Positions 24,482 to 34,535 are shown, numbered from the stretch's first letter. The stretch is 47,251 nt of DNA from Scytonema sp. RU_4_4 (GCA_012031965.1 JAAUSC010000031.1:1-47251), one strand, 5' to 3'. The notes: a model not told the origin generated them from the sequence alone. Program-made: numbers and translations.

Positions 24482-25186
24482 TCAGCATCTTTGTGGTTTG
24501 TAACTGCTAACCACTCTTCCAGCACCGCGCAGTTGCTGATAATATGACTGACTAACCTTATCTCCTTGTTCCGAAAGACGGTCAATGCCAATGCCATTGC
24601 GCCCTATTTCTTTCCCAGAACTATGGATGTAGCAGCCATCTCCTAAATAGAGTCCCACATGAGTTGCTTTTTGGGAAGTTCCGAAGAACACGAGATCACC
24701 TGGTTGTAATTCTGCGATAGAAATGGGTTGGGTAAAAGCTTCCTGTTGATAGGCATCTCTCGGTATACGAATACCTACCGAAGCGAACGCCGCCTGCATC
24801 AATCCGGAACAGTCGTAATTTGGTCCTATTGTACCACCCCAGAGGTAATCATTTGGTTGTTGCATAGCTTTTTGGGTAAACCCAATCACTTCTGGTAGTC
24901 GTTTTTTAATTTCTGATTCCGAAAATGTTTTCGCTTTATAAGGTACAGTGCATGGTTGTAACAAACCCAAATCGGATAATGACAGCCACCCTGGATAGTC
25001 ATCCTCGCACAAATACACCTCAACTGCCCAGTCCTGATAGTTTGATGTTACCCACAAATATCGTCTTGTTGCAGCTTGAGTTGCTAGTCGGTCACAACTG
25101 GGAGAATCATAGATGTTTAGGTCAGCTAAACACTGGTACTCACCCGATTTGAGATTTTGGATTTTAAATTCTAGATTAGAGGACAT
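24482..25186 (-). CDS. NlpC/P60 cysteine peptidase with an N-terminal SH3-like domain
   Basis: With the start at 25186 the protein has 234 residues. An SH3b-like part (about 15-80, with LNIYDSPSCDRLATQAATR) precedes the NlpC/P60 domain with C126 (NYDCSGLM), H176 (KATHVGLYLGDG) and H188 (YIHSSG). This architecture matches structurally studied cyanobacterial gamma-D-glutamyl-diamino-acid endopeptidases that cut peptidoglycan stem peptides. No signal peptide is visible, so it may act in peptide recycling. An upstream ATG at 25228 would overlap the divergent gene; 25186 is preferred because family members start near MSSN. It is divergent from the serine hydrolase by 12 bases. Confidence 0.88.
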   Translation of the reverse strand: MSSNLEFKIQNLKSGEYQCLADLNIYDSPSCDRLATQAATRRYLWVTSNYQDWAVEVYLCEDDYPGWLSLSDLGLLQPCTVPYKAKTFSESEIKKRLPEVIGFTQKAMQQPNDYLWGGTIGPNYDCSGLMQAAFASVGIRIPRDAYQQEAFTQPISIAELQPGDLVFFGTSQKATHVGLYLGDGCYIHSSGKEIGRNGIGIDRLSEQGDKVSQSYYQQLRGAGRVVSSYKPQRC

Positions 25187-25198
25187 CCTTGAATAACA

Positions 25199-26143
25199 AT
25201 GAATTTCTTCTTTAATAAAGACGAACAACTTGAAAATCTTGGGTTAGGCATTTTAGAAGCAACTTGGGCTGCATTTCCCACTTTAGCCCGCAACCAAATT
25301 GCTTTGACTTGGATTGTCTACGATCCGCCTGTCCTTGTAAATACTGGTGGTGCTTTAACTCCAGATGCTTTTTGGAACTATCCAATTCGTGGTTTCACTT
25401 ATCGTGGAGTGGAACGAATTTACCCTGCAAGTGTGGTAAAATTGTTTTACCTGGTCGCAGTCAATGAATGGTTAGAGAAAGGCATGGTTTCGACTTCCAA
25501 AGAGTTGGAAAGAGCGATACGCGATATGATTGTTGATTCAAGTAATGATGCGACAAGTTTAGTTGTAGATATCCTCAGTGGAACAACTTCTGGACCAGAA
25601 TTAACTACAGGACCATTTGAAACTTGGAAGCAGCAGCGTAATATTATTAACCGCTATTTCCAATCTCTTGGATGGGCGGAAATGGAAACGATAAATGTTT
25701 GCCAAAAAACCTGGTGTGATGGTCCTTATGGGCGTGAACGGGCTTTTGTCGGGGAGTTGCTAGACAATCGTAATATGCTGACGACAAATGCTACCGCCAG
25801 GTTGCTACATAGTATTATTGGTGGTGTGGCGGTGTCTAGTGGGCGATCGCAAGCCATGATGGCTTTGATGAAACGCGGTCTTCACCCCAATGATTTACCA
25901 AAAGATGTTGAAGAAGACCAAATAACGGGCTTTTTGGGTGGTGCGCTTCCCCCAGAAGCACAAATTTGGTCAAAGGCGGGTTGGACGAGTCAAGTTCGTC
26001 ATGATGCTGCTTATATAGAGTTACCAAATAAACGCCCTTACCTGCTCGTTGTATTTACTGAAGGTAAAGCGAATGCTAAGAACCGGGAAATTTTGCCTTT
26101 TGTCTCGAAGCTGGTTGCTGAAGCAATGAGTCGCTTAGGATAG
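25199..26143 (+). CDS. Serine hydrolase of the class A beta-lactamase/PBP fold
   Basis: The 314-residue protein has the SxxK motif S78-V-V-K81 (RIYPASVVKLFYL), an SDN-like motif in VDSSNDATS and a KTG-like KAGWTS near residue 265. These place it in the beta-lactamase/D,D-peptidase superfamily. There is no clear signal peptide, so a cytoplasmic or unusual location is possible, and antibiotic hydrolysis should not be assumed. It is head-to-head with the peptidoglycan endopeptidase, which supports a cell-wall role. Its promoter must overlap the neighbour's coding region. Confidence 0.82.
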   Translation: MNFFFNKDEQLENLGLGILEATWAAFPTLARNQIALTWIVYDPPVLVNTGGALTPDAFWNYPIRGFTYRGVERIYPASVVKLFYLVAVNEWLEKGMVSTSKELERAIRDMIVDSSNDATSLVVDILSGTTSGPELTTGPFETWKQQRNIINRYFQSLGWAEMETINVCQKTWCDGPYGRERAFVGELLDNRNMLTTNATARLLHSIIGGVAVSSGRSQAMMALMKRGLHPNDLPKDVEEDQITGFLGGALPPEAQIWSKAGWTSQVRHDAAYIELPNKRPYLLVVFTEGKANAKNREILPFVSKLVAEAMSRLG

Positions 26144-26221
26144 TTGCTTTATTTATATATCCATCCCCCTCTTACTTGGTTGAAGAGGGGCTGGTTGCTG
26201 AATTTCCGCCAAGAGTGTTAA

Positions 26222-26692
26222 CTACCATCCTTCCAATGTTACAGGTTCACCTTTGTAGCCAACTGCTTTTAAAGCGGTGTTAAAACGGTCTAAACCGACT
26301 TTCTTAATGTCATCAACTAACTCACACAACATGAGGTAACCGAGCTTAGATCCTTCGTCGTCTAGCTTTTGGGCTTCCATGTAAGAACGTGCTAACTTAC
26401 GTGCTTCAGTATCTTTTAGTGGATCAGATGAATGAGCAACAGGATGAATACCTTTGGACTCAAAGAATGAAACAATTCCGTTGTGATTCCACAGGTAGTA
26501 AGGTTTCCCTTCATTTGGGACAATCTTTTGGAAAAGTCCATTAGCTGTTTCTGTCGGCTCGCCATTAGAATCACGTAACCCATGTTCTTTTAGCATCTTG
26601 CCAAAAGCAACAGCTGATTTACCAAATTCTGAACCAAGTTCAGTTAGTGTTCTCCACTCAGACCGAAAGTTTTTCTGTGACTTTTTGCCCAT
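26222..26692 (-). CDS. Hypothetical protein
   Basis: The 156-residue soluble protein begins MGKKSQKNFRSEW and is rich in charged residues. It contains EWRTLTELGSEFGKSAVAFG, which could be a helix-turn-helix-like segment, then GKPYYLWNHNGIVSFFESKG. I recognise no family. The first half resembles short DNA-binding N-termini, but this is weak. It stands between the serine hydrolase and the polysaccharide locus, with 38 bases to the GT2 stop on the same strand. Confidence 0.6.
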   Translation of the reverse strand: MGKKSQKNFRSEWRTLTELGSEFGKSAVAFGKMLKEHGLRDSNGEPTETANGLFQKIVPNEGKPYYLWNHNGIVSFFESKGIHPVAHSSDPLKDTEARKLARSYMEAQKLDDEGSKLGYLMLCELVDDIKKVGLDRFNTALKAVGYKGEPVTLEGW

Positions 26693-26730
26693 CTAGGAAT
26701 CTCCAACATATTTTACCTATCTATAGTTCT

Positions 26731-27789
26731 TTAAGATAGCTGAAGACCACGAGAATTCTTAAGCGATTCTTCTTGTTGAATGCGGCGTTTTTGACTAGCG
26801 CCTGCAATTTTTAAACCAATGGACTGTACTTGATGGTAAACTGTTCGTGGCATTAGCCAGAGAAAATAAGCAGCAGCTAGGGTGATAAGCGTACGGTGTG
26901 GTTCTTCCAGTAGAATCCGCCAGTAGGTAGAGAGTGCTTGATGGACAAATTGGACAGCTGTTGAACCTGCTTCCAAAGTGACTGCTCTTCGAGCTAAATG
27001 CCTTAGTTGATACGCCATAGCTATCTTTTCCCATTCAGCCATTGATGCTGGAGGTACGTAGGTGCGTGCTTTTTCCAGCATTGTTTCCCAAGAATTTAAC
27101 TTTTTTACCAGTTGAGCCGAAAATCCTTGCGAATTGACCCGGTAAAGTGTCAAGGCTTCAGGAATTCCCTCTATAAGCCATCTCGTTTTTATCGCTATCC
27201 GCAGCCAAAATTCTACATCTTCTGAAGGATGTAGTTGCCGATCATCATCAAAATAAAAGTTTTCTACCACTCCATAAAGATGATCTTGAAATGCAATGTC
27301 TTCAAAAACTTCTCGCCGAATCATTGGTACTGACCCATTCCCAATTGGAGTGCGACAAAGTAAATCAAGTGGGGTAATTTCCTTGAGCTTTGTTATCTGA
27401 TAAATACCTAAGGGCTTATCCGCTTCATCAATAAAAGAAGAGCGACAAAAACTCACTCCTACTGCTGGTGAGTTATCTAAATGCTCAATATGTTTTTCTA
27501 ATTTTTCTGGTACCCATAAGTCATCTGCATCTAAAAAAGCTAAATATTCCCCTTGAGCATGGCGAATACCGACGTTCCGAGCTGCAGCGACTCCTCGATT
27601 CTCTTGACTGATTATTTTTATTCTGTTATCTGTAAACTGCTGACAAATTTCTATGCTCCTATCCGGAGAGCCATCGTCAATGATGAGCAACTCAAAATTT
27701 TTATACGTTTGAGTGAGAACTGATTGTACTGTAGCAGCTACATATTTCTCGACTTTGTAAACTGGAATGATCACAGAAACTTTGTTCAT
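26731..27789 (-). CDS. GT2 family glycosyltransferase
   Basis: A 352-residue enzyme with a classic GT2 N-terminal domain: VSVIIPVYKVEKYVAATVQ, IIDDGSPDRS, NRGVAAARNVG and the DxD motif FLDADDLW. The C-terminal third has a single hydrophobic stretch (LITLAAAYFLWLMP) that may touch the membrane. It would add one sugar to a lipid-linked repeat unit; donor and acceptor are unknown. It ends the minus-strand arm of the polysaccharide locus, 17 bases downstream of the flippase. Confidence 0.9.
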   Translation of the reverse strand: MNKVSVIIPVYKVEKYVAATVQSVLTQTYKNFELLIIDDGSPDRSIEICQQFTDNRIKIISQENRGVAAARNVGIRHAQGEYLAFLDADDLWVPEKLEKHIEHLDNSPAVGVSFCRSSFIDEADKPLGIYQITKLKEITPLDLLCRTPIGNGSVPMIRREVFEDIAFQDHLYGVVENFYFDDDRQLHPSEDVEFWLRIAIKTRWLIEGIPEALTLYRVNSQGFSAQLVKKLNSWETMLEKARTYVPPASMAEWEKIAMAYQLRHLARRAVTLEAGSTAVQFVHQALSTYWRILLEEPHRTLITLAAAYFLWLMPRTVYHQVQSIGLKIAGASQKRRIQQEESLKNSRGLQLS

Positions 27790-27806
27790 ATAAAACCGTA
27801 CGTTTT

Positions 27807-29069
27807 CTAATTTTTAGGGAAAATAGAGCGTGTAGTCCACAATGCAAACAAAGGCAAGAAAACAAGATGAACTAATAAAACAGATGCAGCTACACCAATA
27901 ATTTGCCAGTGAACTCCTATCAGTATTGCTATAGTAAATACTATAGTAAATATGACATTCCAACGCAAATCTAAGTGAGGTTTGCCAACAGCTATGAGCA
28001 ATTGGGACGCGGCGTCTGCAAATGGTCGTGGAATTGCTGATAAACAAATCAGGACAACAATAGGGATAGCAGGTTCCCACTTTTGACCGAAAACAATAGG
28101 TACATATATATAAGCTAAACTAGACTGGAGTAAAACAAAAGGAACAACGGTAACGCAGATAGTTTTCAGACTACTAAAATAAGATTTTTTCAATTTAGAG
28201 AATTCTGAACGAACTGCACATAAATGAGGTAAAATTGCTGAGTTAATAGCGTTAATAAAACTTAAACTAATTCCCAAGCCGGCGTTAAAACCAAAGAAGT
28301 ATATTCCTAGTTCGTTAATTCCTACAAAGCGACCAACTAATAAATAGTCTAAGTTGTTTCTTAATGTTCTTAACAATGAAACACCTAGAATGTTGTAACC
28401 AAATTTTAGAATACTGCTCCAATTCTTTGTAGTAAATCCTCTAGTCGAACGCCAAGGATGCGCTTTGCAATACACTAGAGTTTCTAAAGGTACGACTAAC
28501 ACGGATGGTAACACAAATGACCATACACCCATACCTAAAACAGCGAATATGACTGCCAATATACTGCCAATAATATGTTGGCTACTGTTAGTAAGAGCTA
28601 TCACTTTCAAACGGTTCTCTCTTTGTATGAGATTTTTGTGTATGCTAGATAGAGGCCAAAGTAAATAAGCAATACCTGAAACAGCAATTGGCACAATAAT
28701 ATTTGGACTTTTATAAAACCAAGCTATGGGAAAAGCTGCAATAGATTGAATCACAAAAAGACTCAAAAAAACGATCCAATTTAACCAGTATGCAGAGTGA
28801 CACAAATCCTCTAATTCTTCTTCTTGAGCCTGAATAATTTTTGTGCTTATACCTACATCAGCAAATGTGATTGAAAACTCACGCACTGTCATCACAATCG
28901 CTCCTAGACCGTAATCATTAGGAGTTAGAAACCGTGCAATGATGACAACTAATCCTAAGCGTAAGGCTCGATAGACAATCTCTGAGATACTCAACCAGCC
29001 AACATTTCTAATGAATTGATTGGAGAGTTTTTTCTTGATAACAGTTATCACGGAATGAATGGATCTCAT
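27807..29069 (-). CDS. Wzx-like oligosaccharide flippase
   Basis: A 420-residue multi-spanning membrane protein of the polysaccharide-synthesis/MOP family: GWLSISEIVYRALRLGLVVI near the start, ARFLTPNDYGLGAIVM, then about 12-14 helices ending WTTRSIFPKN. Such proteins flip undecaprenyl-linked repeat units across the cytoplasmic membrane. It follows the Wzc-like gene by about 50 bases. The Wzy-like ligase is on the opposite strand. Confidence 0.88.
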   Translation of the reverse strand: MRSIHSVITVIKKKLSNQFIRNVGWLSISEIVYRALRLGLVVIIARFLTPNDYGLGAIVMTVREFSITFADVGISTKIIQAQEEELEDLCHSAYWLNWIVFLSLFVIQSIAAFPIAWFYKSPNIIVPIAVSGIAYLLWPLSSIHKNLIQRENRLKVIALTNSSQHIIGSILAVIFAVLGMGVWSFVLPSVLVVPLETLVYCKAHPWRSTRGFTTKNWSSILKFGYNILGVSLLRTLRNNLDYLLVGRFVGINELGIYFFGFNAGLGISLSFINAINSAILPHLCAVRSEFSKLKKSYFSSLKTICVTVVPFVLLQSSLAYIYVPIVFGQKWEPAIPIVVLICLSAIPRPFADAASQLLIAVGKPHLDLRWNVIFTIVFTIAILIGVHWQIIGVAASVLLVHLVFLPLFALWTTRSIFPKN

Positions 29070-29120
29070 ACTATCTTTCAGGCAACAACGAGTGACGAAA
29101 ACATCACTGTCCGTTACTAG

Positions 29121-31463
29121 CTACCGTTCAATAGTATCAGCTACTATACCTAATACTGAAACCTGACCAGTTTTTAATTCTTCCAATGCTTGGTGTAAGG
29201 AAGGACGAACTGTTTTACCAAGTCCTGCAACCATCAAAACTCCATCGACGCGGTTTGCTAAGATGCTTGTGTCTAAAAGTCCTATAAGGTGTGGTGCGTC
29301 ATACACAACTAAATCATAGTTTGTATGGGTTCGCTCCATAAAATTCTCCATTCTTTGAGATGAGAACAGCTTTGTGGGATTCTGTGGTGTCTCACCAGCC
29401 GTGATCACAAAAAGATTTTCTTCTCTAGGTACTTGCCCAACAACATCATTAAAATCTATACCTTGAGAAAGTATCTCGCTCAATCCTTTAGTATTGATTA
29501 AACCTAATGCATGATGGACTTGAGGATGGCGTAAATTAGCATCTACTAATAGCACTTTCTGACCTGCTTGAGCAGCGATCTTTGCTAAATTCGTGGCTAC
29601 TGTAGATTTCCCATCACCGCTTGTTGCTGATGTAATGACTATTGAACGGATAGAAACTTCTGACTTGAGAGAGTTTATCCTGTTATAGAGAGAGCAAAAA
29701 GCTTCCATAAAAGCAGTTGCATTATACTCCTGAGCTTTTGCTTTTGCAGTTGATCCAAATCGATTTTTTCCTTTTTGAGCTGCATAAGCAAGTTCTTTAT
29801 CAGTGACAAAAGTTGGATGTCTTAATTCTTTCTGGAAAGGAATCACTGCAAAAACTGGTAGTTTAGTTGTACGTTTGACTTCTTGAGGGTCGTGAAAGAC
29901 GTTTTGCAAATTCTCAAGAGCGAAAGCCGCCAGAGTTCCTAAGAGTAAACCTGCAACTCCTCCTAAGACAATGTTACGCTCAGCATTTAGTCCTACTACG
30001 ACGAAATGACCCATTTTGTCACGAGGAATGGTGGGAGGCGTAATCATTTCCCAAGGAATATCTTGTTGAGCAGCATCTACCCGCAGTGCTTCTTGCTTTG
30101 CTAATATTTGGTTGAGGGTGTCGGTAGAAACTTGTAAGTCCCTGTGCAAATTTCCGTACTGACGCGAAAGGGCAGGATATTGCTGAATTTGTTGGTTAAG
30201 TTCGCCCGTTGCTTTTTTATTAGCTTGGAGGCTACTTTCTAATGTCTTAACTTGGTTAGCGGTATCAGCCAGTTGTTTGATCAACTCACGCCGAACGGAG
30301 TTTTGATAAACTCCTATTTGGGAATTATCCCTAGTAGAGAACGATGGGTTGCTACCCAATGCCAGTTTGACTTCTTGCTGCACTAAAGGTAGGAGTTTGC
30401 GTCGCTGTTCACGCAAATTCTTCATGATTGGGTTGTCGTCAGTGAGGCGGGCTGATTCTGTGGCGATTGTTGTTTCCACCTCTCGCAGACGAGTGAGAAC
30501 CTGTTGATATTGAGGTGATTCACTCAAAGCCGATGCGGCGATCGCTGTATTCTCTGACATTGCTAACTGCTTTTGCAAAGACGCAGAAAGTGATTTCGCT
30601 TCAGCTAACTTTCTTTCGGTTTCTATGCGCTGTGTTTGGAGTTCATTAACTCTGTCGAGCAATTGTTCTCCCTGAAGTTCTGGGTGAAATAGACTGTGCT
30701 TTTTTTGGAACACTTGCATTTGTCCTTGAAGTGTATGGACCCGAAGCTGCATTTTAGGAATCTGCTGCTCGACGAATTTTATCCCCTGACGTAAGTTTGT
30801 CTGCTGCTGCTGTTGACTGTAATTTTGATATGCTTGTGATACCCGCTCTAAAACATACTGAACTTTTTGTGGGTTGGATTCTCGATAGCGAACTTCTATA
30901 ACTCTCGATTGATCCTTGCCTTTGCCAACGCGACTGATGTGCAGCGTACCAACTTGTTCAGGAGACACTTTACCAGATACACTACTGGCAACAAGTTGGT
31001 CGTAGTCAATTTCTGGATAGCGGTTTTTCAGGTCTTGAACAACTGGATTGATCAGCTTTGGACTCTTCAAAACCTCCATCAAAGCCTGGTAATCCAACTC
31101 TGTTTTATTCTGTTTCGTGATTTCGTTAACATTTTGCTTTAGGGTTTGGGATAATAAAACCAGTAAGTCACTATCAGTCGTTTTTAAAGGTTCAACTAGT
31201 ATCTGAAATTTGCCTTCATATTTTGGAGTTCGAGTTGCGGTCCACGCGATCGCCAGTGTCGTCAAAATGACTGTCGTACTTGCAATCAAACCTAGGCGAC
31301 GACGCAATATAGAACAAACCTGATTGAAACCCGTATTTTCTTCTTCGCCTTCTGGTCTTCTCCAGAAGAAATACGGTTCTCTCAAAGAATTATCTTTCAA
31401 GAAATGATTAGAATTTTTCGAGTGCTGCAAGCTTTGTTCCTTCGTTGGCATTTGTTTTCCCAT
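29121..31463 (-). CDS. Wzc-like chain-length regulator with BY-kinase domain
   Basis: The 780-residue protein has a Wzz domain with a first membrane helix at about 52-72 (RRLGLIASTTVILTTLAIAW), a long periplasmic coiled-coil part (about 210-460), the GNVR-like segment and a second helix near 500-520. A cytoplasmic ATPase follows with Walker A TSGDGKST (about 614-621), Walker A' LLVDAN (638-643) and VVYDAP near 719. It controls polymerisation and export in Wzx/Wzy-type glycan synthesis. The protein ends at VADTIER and has no C-terminal tyrosine cluster, so the usual autophosphorylated tail is absent. It is divergent from the wzy-like gene. Confidence 0.92.
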   Translation of the reverse strand: MGKQMPTKEQSLQHSKNSNHFLKDNSLREPYFFWRRPEGEEENTGFNQVCSILRRRLGLIASTTVILTTLAIAWTATRTPKYEGKFQILVEPLKTTDSDLLVLLSQTLKQNVNEITKQNKTELDYQALMEVLKSPKLINPVVQDLKNRYPEIDYDQLVASSVSGKVSPEQVGTLHISRVGKGKDQSRVIEVRYRESNPQKVQYVLERVSQAYQNYSQQQQQTNLRQGIKFVEQQIPKMQLRVHTLQGQMQVFQKKHSLFHPELQGEQLLDRVNELQTQRIETERKLAEAKSLSASLQKQLAMSENTAIAASALSESPQYQQVLTRLREVETTIATESARLTDDNPIMKNLREQRRKLLPLVQQEVKLALGSNPSFSTRDNSQIGVYQNSVRRELIKQLADTANQVKTLESSLQANKKATGELNQQIQQYPALSRQYGNLHRDLQVSTDTLNQILAKQEALRVDAAQQDIPWEMITPPTIPRDKMGHFVVVGLNAERNIVLGGVAGLLLGTLAAFALENLQNVFHDPQEVKRTTKLPVFAVIPFQKELRHPTFVTDKELAYAAQKGKNRFGSTAKAKAQEYNATAFMEAFCSLYNRINSLKSEVSIRSIVITSATSGDGKSTVATNLAKIAAQAGQKVLLVDANLRHPQVHHALGLINTKGLSEILSQGIDFNDVVGQVPREENLFVITAGETPQNPTKLFSSQRMENFMERTHTNYDLVVYDAPHLIGLLDTSILANRVDGVLMVAGLGKTVRPSLHQALEELKTGQVSVLGIVADTIER

Positions 31464-31982
31464 TCAAATTTGTTGAACATCACGATTTTGTCTATCTATT
31501 TTCTAGATACTAATTTTTGCCAACTTGGCGGAAAAATAAACGGGATAACTCTGTGCAATAGTGTTGCGTTTGCCAGAACCAATGATGGCATGGGTAAGAT
31601 ACAGCTAATATCTAGTAAGATGACATAGTTGTAGACTCTGCAGCCATCAGTTTTACATGCGCAGAGTACTCCCTGGTATAGAGAAGAATTATACCAGATT
31701 TTTGTTACCTTTAACATCCCAACATATCTTGCTAGGTATATATGATATGATACGCTCTTCTTTACAGAAAATTCATGAAAATGATTTGAATAATAAAGAT
31801 AAAGTAAAGTCAAAACTTCAGGTTAAATACAAAATGACTTCTTTGGATATATCTATGTAAGAGTGAAATGAGATAATCTTTCTACGATAAGTTTTTTAGG
31901 ATGCTCATTCGACTTAAAAGCTCACTTTTTCTGTTCAAGATTTTTTTTGACAGCTAAGAAATAATTAAAATATAGAGTTGCT
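31464..31982. promoter_or_regulatory. Divergent control region of the polysaccharide locus
   Basis: About 520 bases separate the divergent wzc-like and wzy-like genes. No credible gene is present; the 105-codon minus frame at 31496-31813 has no ribosome site and an odd composition. The region is AT-rich and holds a palindrome, CTGGTATA (31673-31680) with TATACCAG (31690-31697), separated by nine bases. This is suited to bind a dimeric regulator. Promoters of both arms should lie here. Confidence 0.5.
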
Positions 31983-33299
31983 ATGCACAGATTATCAAGG
32001 CTAGCCGAAAAGGTATTTGTTGTATTGACTCTGTTTTTTTCAACGACTGCCTTGATACCTACTCTTTTGGAAAAGGAAGATACTGTGGGTCTGACCCAAG
32101 ATCCGTACACTCCAATCCTTTTTATGGGAGTCTATATAGTGACTTTCTTCCTGATTATTCAAAGGTGGAAAAGTTTTGTGTACGTTGCACAGAAGGACAT
32201 TTGGCTCTGGCTGCTTATAGGGATTGCATTAGCATCAATGTTGTGGACAGTAGCACCAGACATTACGCCACGTCGTAGTGTACTTCTTTTGGGGACAACT
32301 GTATTCGGAGTATACTTAGCTACGCGTTACAGCTTGAGAGAGCAACTACAATTATTAGCTTGGACGTTCGGGTTAATAATTATCCTGAGCTTTGTGTTTG
32401 CCATCGCGCTACCATCTTATGGTTTGATGAGTTTTCAAGAAGGAGGAATTCATGCGGGAACTTGGCGAGGTGTGATGACGCATAAAAACATTTTAGGTCG
32501 CATCATAGATATCAGCGCTATAGTCTTTCTATTACTCTCTTTTAAGAACTCTGGTCTTCAACGTAAATACAGATGGGTTACGTGGACTGGTTTTATTTTA
32601 TCAGCGATTTTAATTATTCTTTCAACTTCAAAAACAGCTATCGTCGTTTTTCTCACCTTAACAGCTATTGTCCCACTATACAGGATTTGGCGAAGTCGTT
32701 ACACCCAAGTGGTACCTTTAACAATTGCTGTGATACTTGTGCTAGGAAGTGCAGCAACTTTGCTATTAGATAATTTACCAATTATAGCGAATGCATTAGG
32801 TAAAGATTTGACGCTTACAGGACGCACAGATATATGGACAATTATGCTTGAGCTAATCTCGGAACGCCCTTTATTTGGCTATGGTTTTAATAGTATTTGG
32901 CAAAGCTGGGATAATGAGGTAACAGCCTACCTTTGGAATTCTTTGGAATGGGAATGTCCTTATGGCCACAATGGCTTTATGGATTTATTGGCAGAATTAG
33001 GGATATCAGGGTTAATAGTCTTTTCAATAAGTTATGTGGCTGCTTGTATCAGAGGAATCCTCTGGTTAAGGATAACTAGAACTGCAGAAGGACTGTGGCC
33101 ATTAATGTATTTGTCGTTTTTACTAATATACAACATAACAGAAAGCTCTCTTTTAGCAACTAACAGCATCTTTTGGATATTATACGTATCAATAGTTTTT
33201 TCTATGGCTGTGGAGTATGAACAAGCTAAAAGATACAGCTACGTAAGCGCGATGATAGACGAAGATGAATCGGTTAAGGATAATATGAGAATTGATTAG
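31983..33299 (+). CDS. O-antigen ligase/polymerase family membrane protein (Wzy/WaaL-like)
   Basis: A 438-residue protein with about 10-12 membrane helices and the large extracytoplasmic loop near residues 275-350 typical of the O-antigen ligase (Wzy_C) domain. Motifs include THKNILGRI and LTGRTDIW, then GYGFNSIWQSW with YGHNGFMDLLAELG. In family members the arginine, glutamate and histidine of such segments serve glycan transfer. It probably polymerises or ligates the repeat units. The stop at 33297-33299 lies four bases before the next gene start. Confidence 0.88.
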   Translation: MHRLSRLAEKVFVVLTLFFSTTALIPTLLEKEDTVGLTQDPYTPILFMGVYIVTFFLIIQRWKSFVYVAQKDIWLWLLIGIALASMLWTVAPDITPRRSVLLLGTTVFGVYLATRYSLREQLQLLAWTFGLIIILSFVFAIALPSYGLMSFQEGGIHAGTWRGVMTHKNILGRIIDISAIVFLLLSFKNSGLQRKYRWVTWTGFILSAILIILSTSKTAIVVFLTLTAIVPLYRIWRSRYTQVVPLTIAVILVLGSAATLLLDNLPIIANALGKDLTLTGRTDIWTIMLELISERPLFGYGFNSIWQSWDNEVTAYLWNSLEWECPYGHNGFMDLLAELGISGLIVFSISYVAACIRGILWLRITRTAEGLWPLMYLSFLLIYNITESSLLATNSIFWILYVSIVFSMAVEYEQAKRYSYVSAMIDEDESVKDNMRID

Positions 33300-33303
33300 A
33301 ATT

Positions 33304-34535
33304 ATGAAGATCACTTTAATATGTCATGACATTCCCTACCCTGCGAATCGTGGTGCGCGAGTAGAGATGTGGCGAAGGATAAAAGCCTTCTCTAATATCG
33401 GTGTTGAGTTACAACTCATATCCTGGATCAACGAACCGCCACGACCTGAGGAAATAGCTGAAATAAAGAAATACATCAAAGAAATCTATCTCATACCGTT
33501 TAAATCTACATTAGGCTCTCTTGCTCGTAGGACAATTGACTTACTGCATTATCCTTTGGAAGTGACTTCTAGGATTGTCAGAGGAAAAGAGTTAACGACT
33601 CTGCTTTCTGGTGTCCGTGCTTTTCATCCTGATGTTATCTGGTTGGATGGGATTCACGGTGGGGAAATCGCAGCTAGGCTAAGCAAAAACTTGAATATAC
33701 CCCTAATCACTCGCTCTCACAATATAGAGTATTTATATTACCGTCGGTTACTTGCATCTACAACAGACTTTGCAAGTAAACTCAAAAGATATTTGTCAGT
33801 TTCTCACTTGGAAAGTTTTGAAAAAGACTTACTGAAAAATAGTGTTTTATTCTATGATATATCCGTAGACGATTTAAAATTATGGCAAAGTCAGGGCTTT
33901 CAGAATGGGCACTACTTACCACCTATTGTTGAGTTTCCCAAAGACAATGATTCAAAAGAAGTTTCTGATGAACTAAGCGCCAACATTGTGTATGATGTTG
34001 TCTTCCTAGGTAACCTAAAGGTAGACAACAATGTAGCTGGTATCATCTGGTTTATAACGCAGGTTTTCCTATTATACGCTCTGCATTACCCACCGTTAAA
34101 GTGCTAATAGCTGGCTCAAATCCTGTAAATAAAATTAAGCAACTATGCGAGGAAAATCAAGGTATCTATCTGAGCATCAATCCAGCATCCTCTGTAGCAG
34201 TTTATCAGTCGGGGCGTGTTCTGATTAATCCGGTTTTAACAGGTAGCGGGGTGAGCATAAAGTCTATAGAAATGCTTGTCTCTGGTAGACCTATTGTTTC
34301 TACACCTCAGGGAATAGCTGGTCTGCCAGAAGAGGTGAGAAAATTTTTTAAAATAGCTGTTGATGCCCAATCTTTCGGAGAAGAAATCATTAGATTGTTA
34401 TCAACTTCCCAAAAGGTTAATGTCGAGCAAGGATTGCTTGAGTCACTATTCGGTCCTCAAGTCATTGAAGGTGTTGTGTCAGATATCAAGTCTTTACTTT
34501 TACTGGAGAAAAAAGAATACAAGCCCCTGAATTGA
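33304..34535 (+). pseudogene. GT4 glycosyltransferase split by a one-base frameshift
   Basis: Start ATG 33304 gives MKITLICHDIPYPANRGARV, a GT4 N-terminus. The frame ends at 34107 after IIWFITQVF. The second half, VLIAGSNPVNKIKQLCEENQ to VLTGSGVSIKSIEMLVSGRP and the C-terminus at 34535, is in another frame. Adding one T to the run at 34064-34067 gives a continuous ITQVFPIIRSALPTVKVLIAG join (only its ends are needed) and a normal-length enzyme of about 410 residues. The break is therefore a one-base loss in a homopolymer, like the one in ppa. Role: sugar addition in the surface-glycan pathway. Confidence 0.82.

Noticed and set aside
25199-26143. Antibiotic-resistance beta-lactamase
   Set aside because: The fold matches, but there is no signal peptide and the partner gene is a wall endopeptidase, so resistance cannot be claimed.
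31496-31813. 105-codon minus-strand ORF between the divergent EPS genes
   Set aside because: No ribosome site, composition unlike neighbours, and it covers the likely promoter region and a palindrome.
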